This document shows positions 7,675 to 16,265 of a DNA stretch of 39,554 nucleotides, piece after piece; the stretch's first letter is position 1, and every line of letters begins with the position of its first letter. The notes below the pieces were generated by a model that worked only from the letters and a program-made list of their open reading frames with translations, made no database searches and was not told where the DNA came from. The translations under genes were made by a program, and so were the position numbers. The stretch comes from Nocardioidaceae bacterium (GTDB lineage Bacteria > Actinomycetota > Actinomycetes > Propionibacteriales > Nocardioidaceae): positions 1 through 39,554 of the forward strand of contig JACCYJ010000065.1 in assembly GCA_013696555.1 (NCBI GenBank). Direction: 5' to 3'.

Positions 7675-8813
7675 CGGCACCGCCGGATCGTCTCGTCGTA
7701 GGCGCCGTGATCGTCCAACACGCGCGGCTGCTGGCGGCCCGTCGCGTTCATCCGCCGGCGCTGGCCGGCAGGTGGGAGCTGCCCGGTGGCAAGGTCGACC
7801 AGGGCGAGACGCCGGAGGCGGCCTGCGTGCGTGAGGTGCGCGAGGAGCTCGGTTGCGAGGTACGGGTCGTGCGTCGGCTGCCTGGCGAGCAGCCCCTGAA
7901 CCCAGGGTTTGTGTTGTGGCTCTACGAGACCGCGCTCGTCGACGGCGAGCCGGTGCCGAGCGAGCACGATGCGATCCGTTGGCTCGGACCCGAAGAGCTC
8001 GAAGAAGTGCCATGGCTGCCGGCCGACCTGCCGCTCCTGGCGCCGTTGCGCGAGCGACTGCACGATGGTGAGCCGTTACCAGGTGGAAACGTCGGCGGTG
8101 CGGTCCGGATCGGGACGACGGTACGCCGACCGACCGGGCCTTGGAGCCCGGCAGTGCATGCGCTGCTCGGCTACCTCGACGAGGCTGGGCTGGGCCGAAT
8201 TCCCCGCGTACTCGGCACCGACGCTCGGGGTCGCGAGGTGCTGACCTGGTTGGAAGGTGAGGTGCCCGACGCCGAGGTCAGCTGTCCCGATGACATCCTG
8301 GTCGACGCCATGCGCTGGCTGGCTGATTACCACGGCGTCGTACGCGGCTACCATCCCGCCGGCGAAATGCGGTGGCGCAACCACACTCCGGCCATCGCGG
8401 CCGGCGAAATCATCTGTCACCACGACGTTGCCCCGTACAACCTGGCGGTGCAAGAGAGGCGGGTGGTCGGGGTGTTCGACTGGGACATGGCCGGCCCGGG
8501 CCAACCCATCGACGACGTGGCGTTCGCGGCCTGGAACTTCGTGCCGCTGTGGCGCGACCTCGGTATACCCGAAGCCGCCCGCCGCCTCCGCCTGCTCTGC
8601 GGCAGCTACGGCGCCATGGACCCATCGGCCGTCGCCCGAGCGGTGGTGCCACGCATCGCGGATTCTATCGACCGCATTCGCGCCGGGCAGCGAGCCGGGG
8701 ATCCCGGAATGCTCAACCTGGGCCAGGTCGGTGAGCCGGACCGTACCGAGCAGAGCCTGGCCGCCCTGCGCACGCGTCTTCCCGGGATCCAGCGGGCGCT
8801 CAGCGAATCTTGA
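7671..8813 (+). CDS. Nudix hydrolase fused to an APH-type phosphotransferase
   Basis: A 380-residue two-domain protein. Residues about 6-132 are a MutT-like Nudix hydrolase with a full Nudix box (G40, E46, REVREELG at 54-61), expected to cleave nucleoside diphosphate derivatives. Residues about 140-375 are a small aminoglycoside-phosphotransferase-like kinase. It has the catalytic-loop motif HHDVAPYN (H251, D252, N257) and a metal-binding DWD (270-272). Stand-alone versions of each domain are common in actinobacteria; I do not recall this fusion as a described enzyme. The GTG start overlaps the deaminase stop. The operon suggests a linked set of nucleotide or nucleoside chemistry (deaminate, hydrolyse, phosphorylate), or detoxification of a nucleoside-like compound. 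The function is inferred only. Confidence 0.85.
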   Translation: MTAPPDRLVVGAVIVQHARLLAARRVHPPALAGRWELPGGKVDQGETPEAACVREVREELGCEVRVVRRLPGEQPLNPGFVLWLYETALVDGEPVPSEHDAIRWLGPEELEEVPWLPADLPLLAPLRERLHDGEPLPGGNVGGAVRIGTTVRRPTGPWSPAVHALLGYLDEAGLGRIPRVLGTDARGREVLTWLEGEVPDAEVSCPDDILVDAMRWLADYHGVVRGYHPAGEMRWRNHTPAIAAGEIICHHDVAPYNLAVQERRVVGVFDWDMAGPGQPIDDVAFAAWNFVPLWRDLGIPEAARRLRLLCGSYGAMDPSAVARAVVPRIADSIDRIRAGQRAGDPGMLNLGQVGEPDRTEQSLAALRTRLPGIQRALSES

Positions 8814-8850
8814 GGGATTGCGGCGGCCAGAGCGACGTCATCCCCTCAAG
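8809..8850. terminator. Putative bidirectional terminator hairpin
   Basis: CTTGAGGG (8809-8816) pairs with CCCTCAAG (8843-8850) around a 26-base GC-rich loop. The stem includes the stop codons of both convergent genes (TGA at 8811-8813 and, on the other strand, 8846-8848). There is no T-tract, as is usual for high-GC organisms. Confidence 0.4.
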
Positions 8851-10975
8851 GTGCGTTCGCGGCATTGAGCGCGGAGCGCAAAAAGTCGACCTGCAGCAGC
8901 TTGAGGTTTTCGGCGACGACCTCCTGCGGCGTCATGTGTGTGACTCCGGTGAGCGGCAAGACCGTGTGCGGCCGACCGGCGGCCAACAGTGCCGAGGAGA
9001 GCCGCAGCGAGTTCGCCACCACGACGTTGTCGTCGACCATGCCGTGAATGATCATCAGCGGTCGCTCAAGGCGCGGCGCCAGCGGCAGCAGTGACGTCGC
9101 GTCGTACACCTCCGGCTGCTCGTTGGGGTGCCCGACGTAGCGCTCGGTGTAGAAGGTGTCGTACAGCCGCCAGTCGGTCACCGGAGCGCCCGCGACCGCG
9201 GCATGGAACACATCCGGCCGGCACAGGACCGCCAGTGCGGCGAGGTAGCCGCCGTACGACCATCCGGTGATGCCGACGCGGTCGGTGTCGACGTCGTCGG
9301 GGTACTCGGCGGCAACTGCTGCCAGCGCTTCGACCTGGTCGGCCAGTGTCACCTCGGCGATGACGTCGCGGACCGAGCGGTCCCACGCCGGACCCCGAGC
9401 CGGAGTGCCGTGACCGTCCGCGACGATGACGCAGAATCCCTGGTCAGCCAGCCATTGCGACTCCAAGAAGGCCCGTGACGCGGCGACCACCATTTGTCCA
9501 TGGGGACCGCCGTACGGGTCCATCACCACCGGCAGCCGGCGGGAGCCCGGCTCGTGGTCATGCGGGAAGAGGACCGCTGTGCGCAGCTCGTGCTTGCCGG
9601 CGCGCAGCAGGGTCACCTGCGGGCGGAATCCCGCGTAGACCTGATGGTTGCCGAGCTCGGCGACCTCGACCCCCTCGCGGTGCACCGAGACGCGGACTCC
9701 GTCGGCATCCAGCGATCCGCGCGACACCACGGTGGTCCCGCCGGCGGACTCGCCGTTGTGGACCGCCGACCCGCTGGTCAGTTCGGTAACCGAGCCGTCG
9801 TACCCGATCCGCACCAGCTGCACTTCGGTCGGCTCGGTGGACGCCGTCACGAGCACACCCCGGTCGTCGACGCTGACAACCGCACGCACCTGCATGCCAA
9901 CCGGGCTCACCGGCTCCCCGTCGACGAACACCCGCTTGGTGTCCTCGGAGTCCTCACAGGTGACCAGCCGCCCGTCGGCACCGTACGCGGGGACACCGAC
10001 CACGAGGTCGACCCAGACGTCGTCGCGCTGCTCGCGGACCACCTTGGTGGCAGCGTCCGCGCCACCGACCGCGAGGATCTGAGCGAGCCGCTGGTCGCGC
10101 GTCATCACCTGCACCAGCGCGTCGCCGTACGCCGTCCACGACACCCGCGTGAGGTAGGGGAACGCCGCCCGGTCCCAGACGACCTGGGTTCGGGTGCCGT
10201 CGAGGCGTACGAGCCACAGCGTCACGTCGGCGTCCGGCGTCCCGGCGGCCGGGTAGCGGTGTGCCACCGGCTCGCGTTCGGGGTTGGCCGGGTCGGCGAC
10301 ATACCAGAGCTGTACCGGGGTGTTGTCGTAGCGCTCGACGAGCAGCGACTCCCCGTCCGGCGCCCACCAGTAGCCGCGGTCACGGTCCATGTCCTCGGCG
10401 GCGACGAACTCGGCTTGCCCCCAGACCACCTCGTCCCCGTCCGGCTCCACCAGCACCCGCTCGCCGGTGCCATCGGCGCCCACCACCCGAAGGGCACCGG
10501 CCGACGCGTACGCGACGTGGCGTCCCGTCGGGTCGATCCGAGGGTCGATGACCGGACCCACCGTCGGCAGCGCACGAGCGCCCCCGGGACCCGCGACGTC
10601 GGCCACCCATGCGCTGCCGGACAGCGTGAAGGACACCATCGCGGCCTTGCGGTCGGACGCGTAGGACACGATTCCCGAGGCAGACTCGCGGCTGCGCTCA
10701 CGCCGAGACCGTTCCTCGGCCGAGAGCGCCTCGTCGCTGCCGCCGAGCAACTGCTCGGGCCGGGCGATCAACCGCTCCTCGCCGGTGGCGACGTCGTACG
10801 CCCACAGGGCGCCGGACCGTGCGGTGCCGGATTCGGTGCGGACGAAGAGCACGCGAGCACCGTCGGGAGAGACGTTGAGGGTGCGGGGGACGCCAAGCGT
10901 GAACCGCAAGGTGCGAGCGAAGAGGCGAGGGAACGAGGGGGCCTGCTCGTCGGCAAGCGGGAGGAGGTCGACCAT
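8846..10975 (-). CDS. Prolyl oligopeptidase family serine peptidase (DPP IV-like, S9)
   Basis: Serine peptidase of 709 residues, expected to cut short peptides, probably dipeptides after proline or alanine. The N-terminal part has repeated beta-propeller-like blocks and a DPP IV-type segment (FVAAEDMDRDRGYWWAPDG); the usual double-Glu of that segment reads Glu-Asp here. The C-terminal alpha/beta-hydrolase domain carries the triad S573 (GWSYGG), D648 (HGMVDDNV) and H680 (VTHMTP). No signal peptide is visible, so it is probably cytoplasmic. The ATG start at 10975 is preceded by AGGATC. A 507-residue open frame on the opposite strand is a shadow. It is divergent from mshB, with palindrome E between them. 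Confidence 0.93.
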   Translation of the reverse strand: MVDLLPLADEQAPSFPRLFARTLRFTLGVPRTLNVSPDGARVLFVRTESGTARSGALWAYDVATGEERLIARPEQLLGGSDEALSAEERSRRERSRESASGIVSYASDRKAAMVSFTLSGSAWVADVAGPGGARALPTVGPVIDPRIDPTGRHVAYASAGALRVVGADGTGERVLVEPDGDEVVWGQAEFVAAEDMDRDRGYWWAPDGESLLVERYDNTPVQLWYVADPANPEREPVAHRYPAAGTPDADVTLWLVRLDGTRTQVVWDRAAFPYLTRVSWTAYGDALVQVMTRDQRLAQILAVGGADAATKVVREQRDDVWVDLVVGVPAYGADGRLVTCEDSEDTKRVFVDGEPVSPVGMQVRAVVSVDDRGVLVTASTEPTEVQLVRIGYDGSVTELTSGSAVHNGESAGGTTVVSRGSLDADGVRVSVHREGVEVAELGNHQVYAGFRPQVTLLRAGKHELRTAVLFPHDHEPGSRRLPVVMDPYGGPHGQMVVAASRAFLESQWLADQGFCVIVADGHGTPARGPAWDRSVRDVIAEVTLADQVEALAAVAAEYPDDVDTDRVGITGWSYGGYLAALAVLCRPDVFHAAVAGAPVTDWRLYDTFYTERYVGHPNEQPEVYDATSLLPLAPRLERPLMIIHGMVDDNVVVANSLRLSSALLAAGRPHTVLPLTGVTHMTPQEVVAENLKLLQVDFLRSALNAANAP

Positions 10976-11014
10976 GCGCTGATCCTGCCACCCGCAACTC
11001 CGGCACGATCACCG

Positions 11015-11073
11015 TGAGACTGACGTTGCCGGCTGGTTCGGCCCGGCGCGTCGTTGCAGAAGCGTCAGTCTCA
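11015..11073. repeat. Palindrome E between divergent promoters
   Basis: TGAGACTGACG (11015-11025) is exactly complementary to CGTCAGTCTCA (11063-11073). A shorter inverted repeat (GCCGG at 11028-11032, CCGGC at 11043-11047) lies inside. The right arm ends about 20 bases before the -10 box of mshB, so this could be an operator or a cruciform element. It does not share sequence with elements A-D. Confidence 0.6.
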
Positions 11074-11094
11074 GCGAAGGTGCAGGGGTGCCCG

Positions 11095-11100
11095 TAACCT
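11095..11100 (+). promoter_or_regulatory. Putative -10 box for leaderless mshB
   Basis: TAACCT ends 6 bases before the mshB ATG at 11107, the spacing expected for a leaderless transcript in actinobacteria. No clear -35 is seen; the right arm of palindrome E is where it would be. Confidence 0.35.
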
Positions 11101-11106
11101 GGTCGC

Positions 11107-12033
11107 ATGCCTGGCACCACTGACGGCCAGCGGCGCCTGCTGCTCGTGCACGCGCATCCCGACGACGAGACGATCACCAGTGGCGCGACCATGGCCAGGT
11201 ACGTCGCCGAGGGTGTGTCGGTGACCCTGGTGACCTGCACGCTCGGTGAGGAGGGCGAGGTGCTCGTGCCCGAGTTGGCGCACCTGGCCGCTGACCGGGA
11301 CGATGAGCTCGGCAAGCATCGGATCGGGGAGCTTGAAGCCGCGATGGAGCTTCTGGGCGTCACCGATCACCGGTTCCTCGGTGGTCCGGGGCGCTTCCGC
11401 GACTCGGGCATGGTCTACGCCGCCGACGGCAATGCGGCAATACCCGAAACCGTTCGCGATGACACGTTCTGGCGAGCCGACCTGCGCAACGCAGCCGATC
11501 TGCTGGTCGAAATCATCCGCGAGGTTCGTCCCCAGGTGTTGATCACGTACGACGAGCTGGGCGGGTACGGGCATCCCGATCACATCCAGGCGCACCGGGT
11601 CGCGACGTATGCGACCGCGCTAGCGGCTGTGACGACGTACCGGCAGGAGTTGGATGAGGCGTGGGACGTACCCAAGGTCTACTGGAATGCGATATCGGAA
11701 TCGCTCATGCGAGAGGGGCTGCGTGCCCTGCGCGATTCAGGGGACACCACGACGTTCGAAGGGATGGACCCTGACGGCCCGCTGCCACCGTTCGTCGTCG
11801 CTGACGACGAGCTGACCGCCTGCATCGACGCAACCGAGTACGTCGACAGAAAGATGGACGCGATGCGCGCCCATGCCACCCAGATCAGCGTGGACGGGCC
11901 GTTCTTCGCGCTGTCGAACAACCTCGGCACCCAGGTGTGGGCCAAAGAGTTCTACCGCATCGCCAAAGGTGTCCCCGGTCCGGTGGACCCAACCACCGGC
12001 TTGGAATCGGACCTGTTCGCGGGTTTGCCCTGA
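11107..12033 (+). CDS. mshB: N-acetyl-glucosaminyl-inositol deacetylase (mycothiol synthesis)
   Basis: Zinc-dependent deacetylase that removes acetate from GlcNAc-inositol in mycothiol synthesis; 308 residues, as in the family. The metal motif HAHPDDE puts H17 and D20 as ligands and D19 as general base. GHPDH at 155-159 supplies the third ligand, probably H159. The family also includes mycothiol-conjugate amidases (Mca), which share these motifs; the VHAHPDDET start and the length fit MshB slightly better. The transcript is probably leaderless (TAACCT box). It leads a run of four genes with overlapping or touching ends. Confidence 0.9.
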   Translation: MPGTTDGQRRLLLVHAHPDDETITSGATMARYVAEGVSVTLVTCTLGEEGEVLVPELAHLAADRDDELGKHRIGELEAAMELLGVTDHRFLGGPGRFRDSGMVYAADGNAAIPETVRDDTFWRADLRNAADLLVEIIREVRPQVLITYDELGGYGHPDHIQAHRVATYATALAAVTTYRQELDEAWDVPKVYWNAISESLMREGLRALRDSGDTTTFEGMDPDGPLPPFVVADDELTACIDATEYVDRKMDAMRAHATQISVDGPFFALSNNLGTQVWAKEFYRIAKGVPGPVDPTTGLESDLFAGLP

Positions 12034-12461
12034 CCGCGCCTTCGGGGCATCGGACGAGCAGGCGTCGGGCGGCGGCGTTGGTCACCGTCTTCCTGACCGC
12101 AGCTGGGTCGGTGCTCGGCGCGTGGGCCGCTCTGGCGGGTACCCTCGCGCACCGCCAGGTGTTGCGGATGTGGGGGCTGACGATCCCCTGGGGACTCCTG
12201 TTGGGCTTGGTCACGATCTATGTGGTGATCCAGGCGTTGACCATGACCGATGCCGGCGTACGAGCTGCGGTCGGCTGCGCCCTCGGCTGGGTGGTGACGG
12301 TGCTCAGCCTGCAGGGCTCGCGGCCGGAGGGTGACTTCTTGGTCAGCGGCGACGCGCTCGGCTCCGGCTTCGTCCTGGGTGGGATGGCGGTGGTCGCGGT
12401 GGCCGTTGTGCACTCCGTGAGAAGCGCCGCGCGGTCCACCGCTGCGGAGGTCCCGCGATGA
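12030..12461 (+). CDS. Small integral membrane protein, DUF6113-like, downstream of mshB
   Basis: About 143 residues with four hydrophobic segments: [54 protein letters not shown] and [20 protein letters not shown] small membrane protein follows mshB in other actinobacteria, and this one fits that description; the function is unknown. The start is uncertain. A CTG at 12030 overlaps the mshB stop (CTGA) and would preserve the basic N-terminus (RTSRRRAA). TTG at 12078 would start just before the first membrane segment. The stop overlaps the ATG of the flavin reductase gene (ATGA at 12458-12461). Confidence 0.7.
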   Translation: MTAPSGHRTSRRRAAALVTVFLTAAGSVLGAWAALAGTLAHRQVLRMWGLTIPWGLLLGLVTIYVVIQALTMTDAGVRAAVGCALGWVVTVLSLQGSRPEGDFLVSGDALGSGFVLGGMAVVAVAVVHSVRSAARSTAAEVPR

Positions 12462-13060
12462 GTCCACAACTCGATCTCACGGCGTTCCGCCAGACGCTTG
12501 GTCGCTTTCCCTGCGGTGTCACCGTCGTCACTACCCGGCTCGGCGCCGAGGATCATGCGATCACCGCCAGCGCTTTCAGCTCGGTTTCCCTCGACCCGCC
12601 GCTGGTGCTGATCTGCGTCGACCGCAAGAACCGCTTCCACGACGCAGTGTTGGCGTCGGGGGAGTGGGCAGTGTCGGTGCTGGCCGAGTCAGCGCAGAAC
12701 GCCGCCACCTGGTTCGCGACCCGGGGCCGACCGCTTGCCGGCCAGCTCGACAAGGTGGACCACCGGCGCGGCGTACTGACCGGCGCTGGGCTCGTCCGCG
12801 AAGCCCTGGCCTGGCTCGAGTGCCGGACCTGGCGGGTGTACGAAGGTGGTGACCATTCGATTCTGGTCGGTGAGGTGCTCGGCGCCCAGATCAATGCCGA
12901 GCGCGACAACCCACTCCTGTACTACCGGTCCCACTACGGGGCGCTGCTGCATTCGGCGGCTAACGAGAAGTCCACGCTGGTGGTGCGAGATTCGATCGTC
13001 GAGGATGCAGTGGCCTACCCTGGCCTGCCGCCGACCAGCGAGGAGGCCCCCAGCGCGTGA
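12458..13060 (+). CDS. Flavin reductase family protein
   Basis: Flavin-binding protein of the flavin-reductase-like (HpaC/RutF) fold, 200 residues. It shows the family N-terminus FRQTLGRFPCGVTVVT, the SAFSSVSLDPPLVLICVDR block and a C-terminal HYGALLHS-like segment. Proteins of this fold reduce free flavin with NAD(P)H, often for a monooxygenase. No oxygenase partner is next to it; the Rieske gene 9 kb away uses iron-sulfur reductases, so a link is not supported. The start overlaps the preceding stop by 4 bases and the stop overlaps the next GTG (GTGA). Confidence 0.85.
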   Translation: MSPQLDLTAFRQTLGRFPCGVTVVTTRLGAEDHAITASAFSSVSLDPPLVLICVDRKNRFHDAVLASGEWAVSVLAESAQNAATWFATRGRPLAGQLDKVDHRRGVLTGAGLVREALAWLECRTWRVYEGGDHSILVGEVLGAQINAERDNPLLYYRSHYGALLHSAANEKSTLVVRDSIVEDAVAYPGLPPTSEEAPSA

Positions 13061-14784
13061 GCGCTCCTGAGGAGCCACCGGACGACACCGGGCGAGATCG
13101 CCACGGGGTGCAGCTTGCCCTCCTGGGCGTCTTCGTGCTGCTCGGCGGTCTCTACCTCGCCGGCTACTTCCTGCTCGGTGGCCGGGTGCCGACGGGCATC
13201 TCGGTGGCTGGTGTCGACATCGGTGGGATGACACCGGCGGCCGCCGAGAACGAGCTTCGCCGAGAGCTCCTCCCGAGCGCCGATGACCCACTGCGGTTGA
13301 CCTACGCCGGTGAGACGTACCAGATCGATCCGGAAGAGGCGGGACTCTCCTTCGACGTGGCATCGACCGTGACGCAGGCGGGCGGCGGACGCAGCTGGGA
13401 CCCGCGTCGCATGGTGCAAGTAGTACTCGGCGACGATGACGTGGACCCGATCATCACGGTCGACGAGGAGGCACTGTCGGCGCGCATTGCCGAGCTGGCG
13501 GAACAGGTCGATGTAGACCCGGTGGAACCCGCGATCATCTTCAGCGACAACGCATCGTTCAGCGAGATCGCACCGGCGGCAGGTGTGGCCGTCGACGTGA
13601 CCGCGACCGAAGAGCTGGTGCTCGACAACTACCCGCGCAGCGACGCGCCGCTCGAGCTACCGACGCGGACGACGCAGCCGCAGGTGGACCGGGCCGGGGT
13701 GCGTGCGGCGATCACCGGATTCGCCCGGCCCGCCGTCTCCGCCCCCGTGAGACTGCTCCGACCGGGCCGGGACATCATCCTCCGGGTCGGGACGTACGGG
13801 CCGGCCCTGCGCATGCAGGTCGTTGACGGTGAGCTGACGCCGATTTTCGACGTGGACCTGCTCGGCGAGCGACTCACCAAGCTCACTGAACGTCTCGGTG
13901 CTCAGCCTCGCAATGCGACGGTGGCGCTGCGTGGTGGACGGCCGGTGGTGGTGCCCGATCGGAGGGGACTGAGCTTCGACCCCGCGGAGATCGCCGATGC
14001 GGTGCTGCCGGTGCTCGACCAGAGTGGTGCCAAGCGACAGGCCGAGGTGTCCGGGTCGACCGCTCGCGCCGACTTCACCACGGCCGACGCCCGCAGATTG
14101 CGGATCCGCGAGCAGGTCAGCTCCTTCGTGACGTACTACCCGCATGAGGAATACCGCAACATCAACCAGGGCCGCGCCGCCGAGCTCATCAACGGAACAG
14201 TGCTCGAGCCCGGGGAGTTGTTCTCGTTCAACGGCACCGTTGGTGAGCGCACGAGAGCAAATGGCTTCACCGTCGGCTTCATCATCAGCAATGGCGTATT
14301 CGCCCAGGACTTGGGCGGCGGGGTCTCCCAAGTGGCGACGACGACCTTCAACGCTGCCTTCTTCGCCGGGCTGAAGGACGTCGAGCACAAGCCTCACAGC
14401 TTCTACATCGATCGCTATCCGGTTGGCCGCGAGGCGACGGTGGCCTGGCCCGACGTGGACCTACGGTTCCGCAACACCACTCCGTACGGTGTGCTGATCG
14501 AGGCGTGGGTGGTGCCGAGCACGCCACCGACATCCGGTGAGATGCATGTGCGGATGTGGAGCACGAAGTACTGGGACATCGAAGCGGGTGAGTCCACTCG
14601 CTACAACTTCAGCTCGCCCGGCATCCGGTACGACAGCTCCGACACCTGTGTCCCGCAAAGCGGTCTGTCCGGGTTCGACATCGACGTCTACCGCTACTTC
14701 CGCCGCGTCGACTCGAGCGAACTGGTACGGCGCGAAACCATGCACGCCGACTATCTGCCTGCCGACACCGTCATCTGCACCTGA
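13057..14784 (+). CDS. VanW-domain membrane protein with peptidoglycan-binding-like region
   Basis: Exported, membrane-anchored protein of 575 residues. One transmembrane segment (ALLGVFVLLGGLYLAGYFLL, about 20-40) is followed by repeated regions (VPTGISVAGVDIGGMTPAAAE and similar) like the PG-binding-4/YoaR type. The C-terminal third contains a VanW domain, with blocks NINQGRAAELINGTVLEPG, LFSFNGTVGERT and GGGVSQVATTTFNAAFFAG. Proteins of this type are surface-exposed and tied to cell-wall metabolism, but the molecular role of VanW is not known. The GTG start overlaps the flavin reductase stop by 4 bases. The C-terminal region (about 500-575) is less conserved. Element B follows the stop. 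Confidence 0.85.
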   Translation: MSAPEEPPDDTGRDRHGVQLALLGVFVLLGGLYLAGYFLLGGRVPTGISVAGVDIGGMTPAAAENELRRELLPSADDPLRLTYAGETYQIDPEEAGLSFDVASTVTQAGGGRSWDPRRMVQVVLGDDDVDPIITVDEEALSARIAELAEQVDVDPVEPAIIFSDNASFSEIAPAAGVAVDVTATEELVLDNYPRSDAPLELPTRTTQPQVDRAGVRAAITGFARPAVSAPVRLLRPGRDIILRVGTYGPALRMQVVDGELTPIFDVDLLGERLTKLTERLGAQPRNATVALRGGRPVVVPDRRGLSFDPAEIADAVLPVLDQSGAKRQAEVSGSTARADFTTADARRLRIREQVSSFVTYYPHEEYRNINQGRAAELINGTVLEPGELFSFNGTVGERTRANGFTVGFIISNGVFAQDLGGGVSQVATTTFNAAFFAGLKDVEHKPHSFYIDRYPVGREATVAWPDVDLRFRNTTPYGVLIEAWVVPSTPPTSGEMHVRMWSTKYWDIEAGESTRYNFSSPGIRYDSSDTCVPQSGLSGFDIDVYRYFRRVDSSELVRRETMHADYLPADTVICT

Positions 14785-14799
14785 GCAGGCCCGTCGCAC

Positions 14800-14876
14800 G
14801 TTTACCAGGTAAACCTGGTAAACGTGCACTTCACCTGGCATGCGCGCCAGGTGAAGTGTCGCTCATCCAGGTGAAG
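14800..14876. repeat. Palindromic intergenic element, copy B (CAGGTGAAG family)
   Basis: Hairpin one is GTTTACCAGG (14800-14809), TAAA, CCTGGTAAAC (14814-14823). Hairpin two is a perfect 13-bp stem, CACTTCACCTGGC (14827-14839), loop ATGCGC, complement 14846-14858. An extra CCAGGTGAAG follows at 14867-14876 and lies inside the last codons of the convergent GNAT gene. It is nearly identical to element A. Hairpin one has a longer arm here than in A. Confidence 0.85.
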
Positions 14877-15849
14877 TACGAGCCGGCGCGGCCGACTGCG
14901 TGGGCTCGAAGTACCGATACGCATGATGGCGACGGAAACCCAGCCGGTCCCACATCGTCAGCGCGGCCGGGTTGTCCTCGGTCACCTGCAGGTAGCACCA
15001 CCGTGCACCGCGTTCGACCGCCCAGTCCCGTAGCGCGCCGACCACCGCGGTCGCGAGGCCACGGCGGCGGTGCCCGGCCATGACCTCGACCGTCGAAAGA
15101 CCGGCCCAGGTGCCGGTGACAGCCATCCGTCCGATCGCGATCGGCGGGTCGCCGACCCGCGCGAACGCGACCAGCCGAGGGCCTTCGAGCACGGCGCGGA
15201 CGACGGCCGGATCGTGCGCCTCGGCACGGTGGTAGAGCGACAGCCAGACATGGTCCACCCGACCGGTCACCGAGACGGAGACGCCCGCGACGGGAGCTGT
15301 CGGAGCCATGCGCAATGCTGCCACCATGACCAGGGCGCCTCCTCGCGAACCGGAGCCGCGGCGCCAGCCGTGGCTCTCGAGTGCCTCCACCCACGGCGCT
15401 CCCACGACGACCTGAGCCCTGGGCGGCAGACTGTGATGGTGGTAAAACGCGGTAACGCGTGCCAGCGCCTGAGGAATCTCCATGCCCGGTTCGCCGGAGA
15501 CGAGTGCCGAGTTCGCCCGCCCGGTGAAGCCGCCGGCGGCTCGGAGCAGCCAGTCGCCGAGCGGTTCAGTCACCGGTGCCGGCCAGCCCTCGGCGCAGAT
15601 GCGCTGCAGGTCTTCGGCGCTGATTCGCCGACCGGTCGCAGCCGGCACCCGCTTGGCCACGACGATGTCGGTGACCGGTACGGACACTCTGGTGCCGTCG
15701 CGGCGTACCACCACGGCCGTCGTGCCGTCGTACGCCTCGAGCTCGCCGATGACATCGGTCAGCGCCGGGCCGCCCGACGGTCCATTGCGACCGGGCAGCC
15801 GCGAGCGGATCACCACGCGCGAGCCGATGTCACCGGCGTCGATGGGCAC
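14863..15849 (-). CDS. GNAT family N-acetyltransferase with N-terminal SH3-like domain
   Basis: About 328 residues. The N-terminal ~60 residues (GDIGSRVVIRSRLPG and a GELEAYDGTT-like strand) form a small beta-barrel-like domain often found on this actinobacterial GNAT type. The C-terminal half has the acetyl-CoA-binding motif GHRRRGLATAVVGAL and the following VTEDNPAALTMWDRLGFRR. The substrate is unknown. The GTG at 15847-15849 is chosen because a -10-like TAGTAT (minus strand, 15858-15863) lies 8 bases upstream, which suggests a leaderless transcript; the frame upstream overlaps the divergent ferredoxin gene. The final residues (TSPG) are encoded by part of palindromic element B. Confidence 0.85.
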   Translation of the reverse strand: MPIDAGDIGSRVVIRSRLPGRNGPSGGPALTDVIGELEAYDGTTAVVVRRDGTRVSVPVTDIVVAKRVPAATGRRISAEDLQRICAEGWPAPVTEPLGDWLLRAAGGFTGRANSALVSGEPGMEIPQALARVTAFYHHHSLPPRAQVVVGAPWVEALESHGWRRGSGSRGGALVMVAALRMAPTAPVAGVSVSVTGRVDHVWLSLYHRAEAHDPAVVRAVLEGPRLVAFARVGDPPIAIGRMAVTGTWAGLSTVEVMAGHRRRGLATAVVGALRDWAVERGARWCYLQVTEDNPAALTMWDRLGFRRHHAYRYFEPTQSAAPARTSPG

Positions 15850-15857
15850 AGGTCGCG

Positions 15858-15867
15858 ATACTAGGCT
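15858..15867. promoter_or_regulatory. Putative overlapping divergent -10 boxes (GNAT / fdxA)
   Basis: TAGTAT on the minus strand (15858-15863) is 8 bases before the GNAT GTG. TAGGCT on the plus strand (15862-15867) could serve the ferredoxin gene, which has its own ribosome site. No clear -35 boxes are visible. Confidence 0.3.
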
Positions 15868-15922
15868 GTGCCTGCACCCCCGCCCTCGGAGCCGGGGCTG
15901 CCCACACTGGAGGAGGACGCCC

Positions 15923-16246
15923 GTGACGTACGTTATCGCGCAACCCTGCGTGGACGTCAAGGACAAGGGATGCATCGACGAATGCCCGGTCGACTGCATT
16001 TACGAGGGCCAGCGCATGCTCTACATCCATCCGGACGAATGCGTGGACTGCGGAGCGTGCGAGCCGGTGTGTCCGGTCGAGGCGATCTTCTATGAGGACG
16101 ACACGCCGGAGGAGTGGAAGGACTACTACGCTGCGAACGTCGAGTTCTTCGACGACCTGGGCTCGCCTGGTGGCGCCGCAAAGCTCGGCCTGATCCCCAA
16201 GGACCACCCTTCCATCACCGCGCTTCCGCCGCAGAACCAGGAGTGA
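15923..16246 (+). CDS. fdxA: 7Fe ferredoxin (3Fe-4S/4Fe-4S)
   Basis: Small electron carrier, 107 residues. Cys spacing matches the FdxA/FdxC type: C9, C17 and C50 for a [3Fe-4S] cluster and C21, C40, C43 and C46 for a [4Fe-4S] cluster, with C25 free. The acidic C-terminal extension (EEWKDYYAANVEFFDDLG) is typical. The start is GTG at 15923, with a strong GGAGGAGG 6 bases upstream (15909-15916). A longer frame open upstream is not supported. It is followed within about 20 bases by dapC on the same strand; this fdx-aminotransferase pair is also found in mycobacteria (Rv1177-Rv1178, from memory). Confidence 0.95.
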   Translation: MTYVIAQPCVDVKDKGCIDECPVDCIYEGQRMLYIHPDECVDCGACEPVCPVEAIFYEDDTPEEWKDYYAANVEFFDDLGSPGGAAKLGLIPKDHPSITALPPQNQE

Positions 16247-16265
16247 GTTGACACCAGCGGGGACC

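Noticed and set aside
9494-11017. 507-codon open frame on the plus strand.
   Set aside because: It lies antisense to the prolyl oligopeptidase gene, has no recognisable domain, and such shadows are common at this GC.
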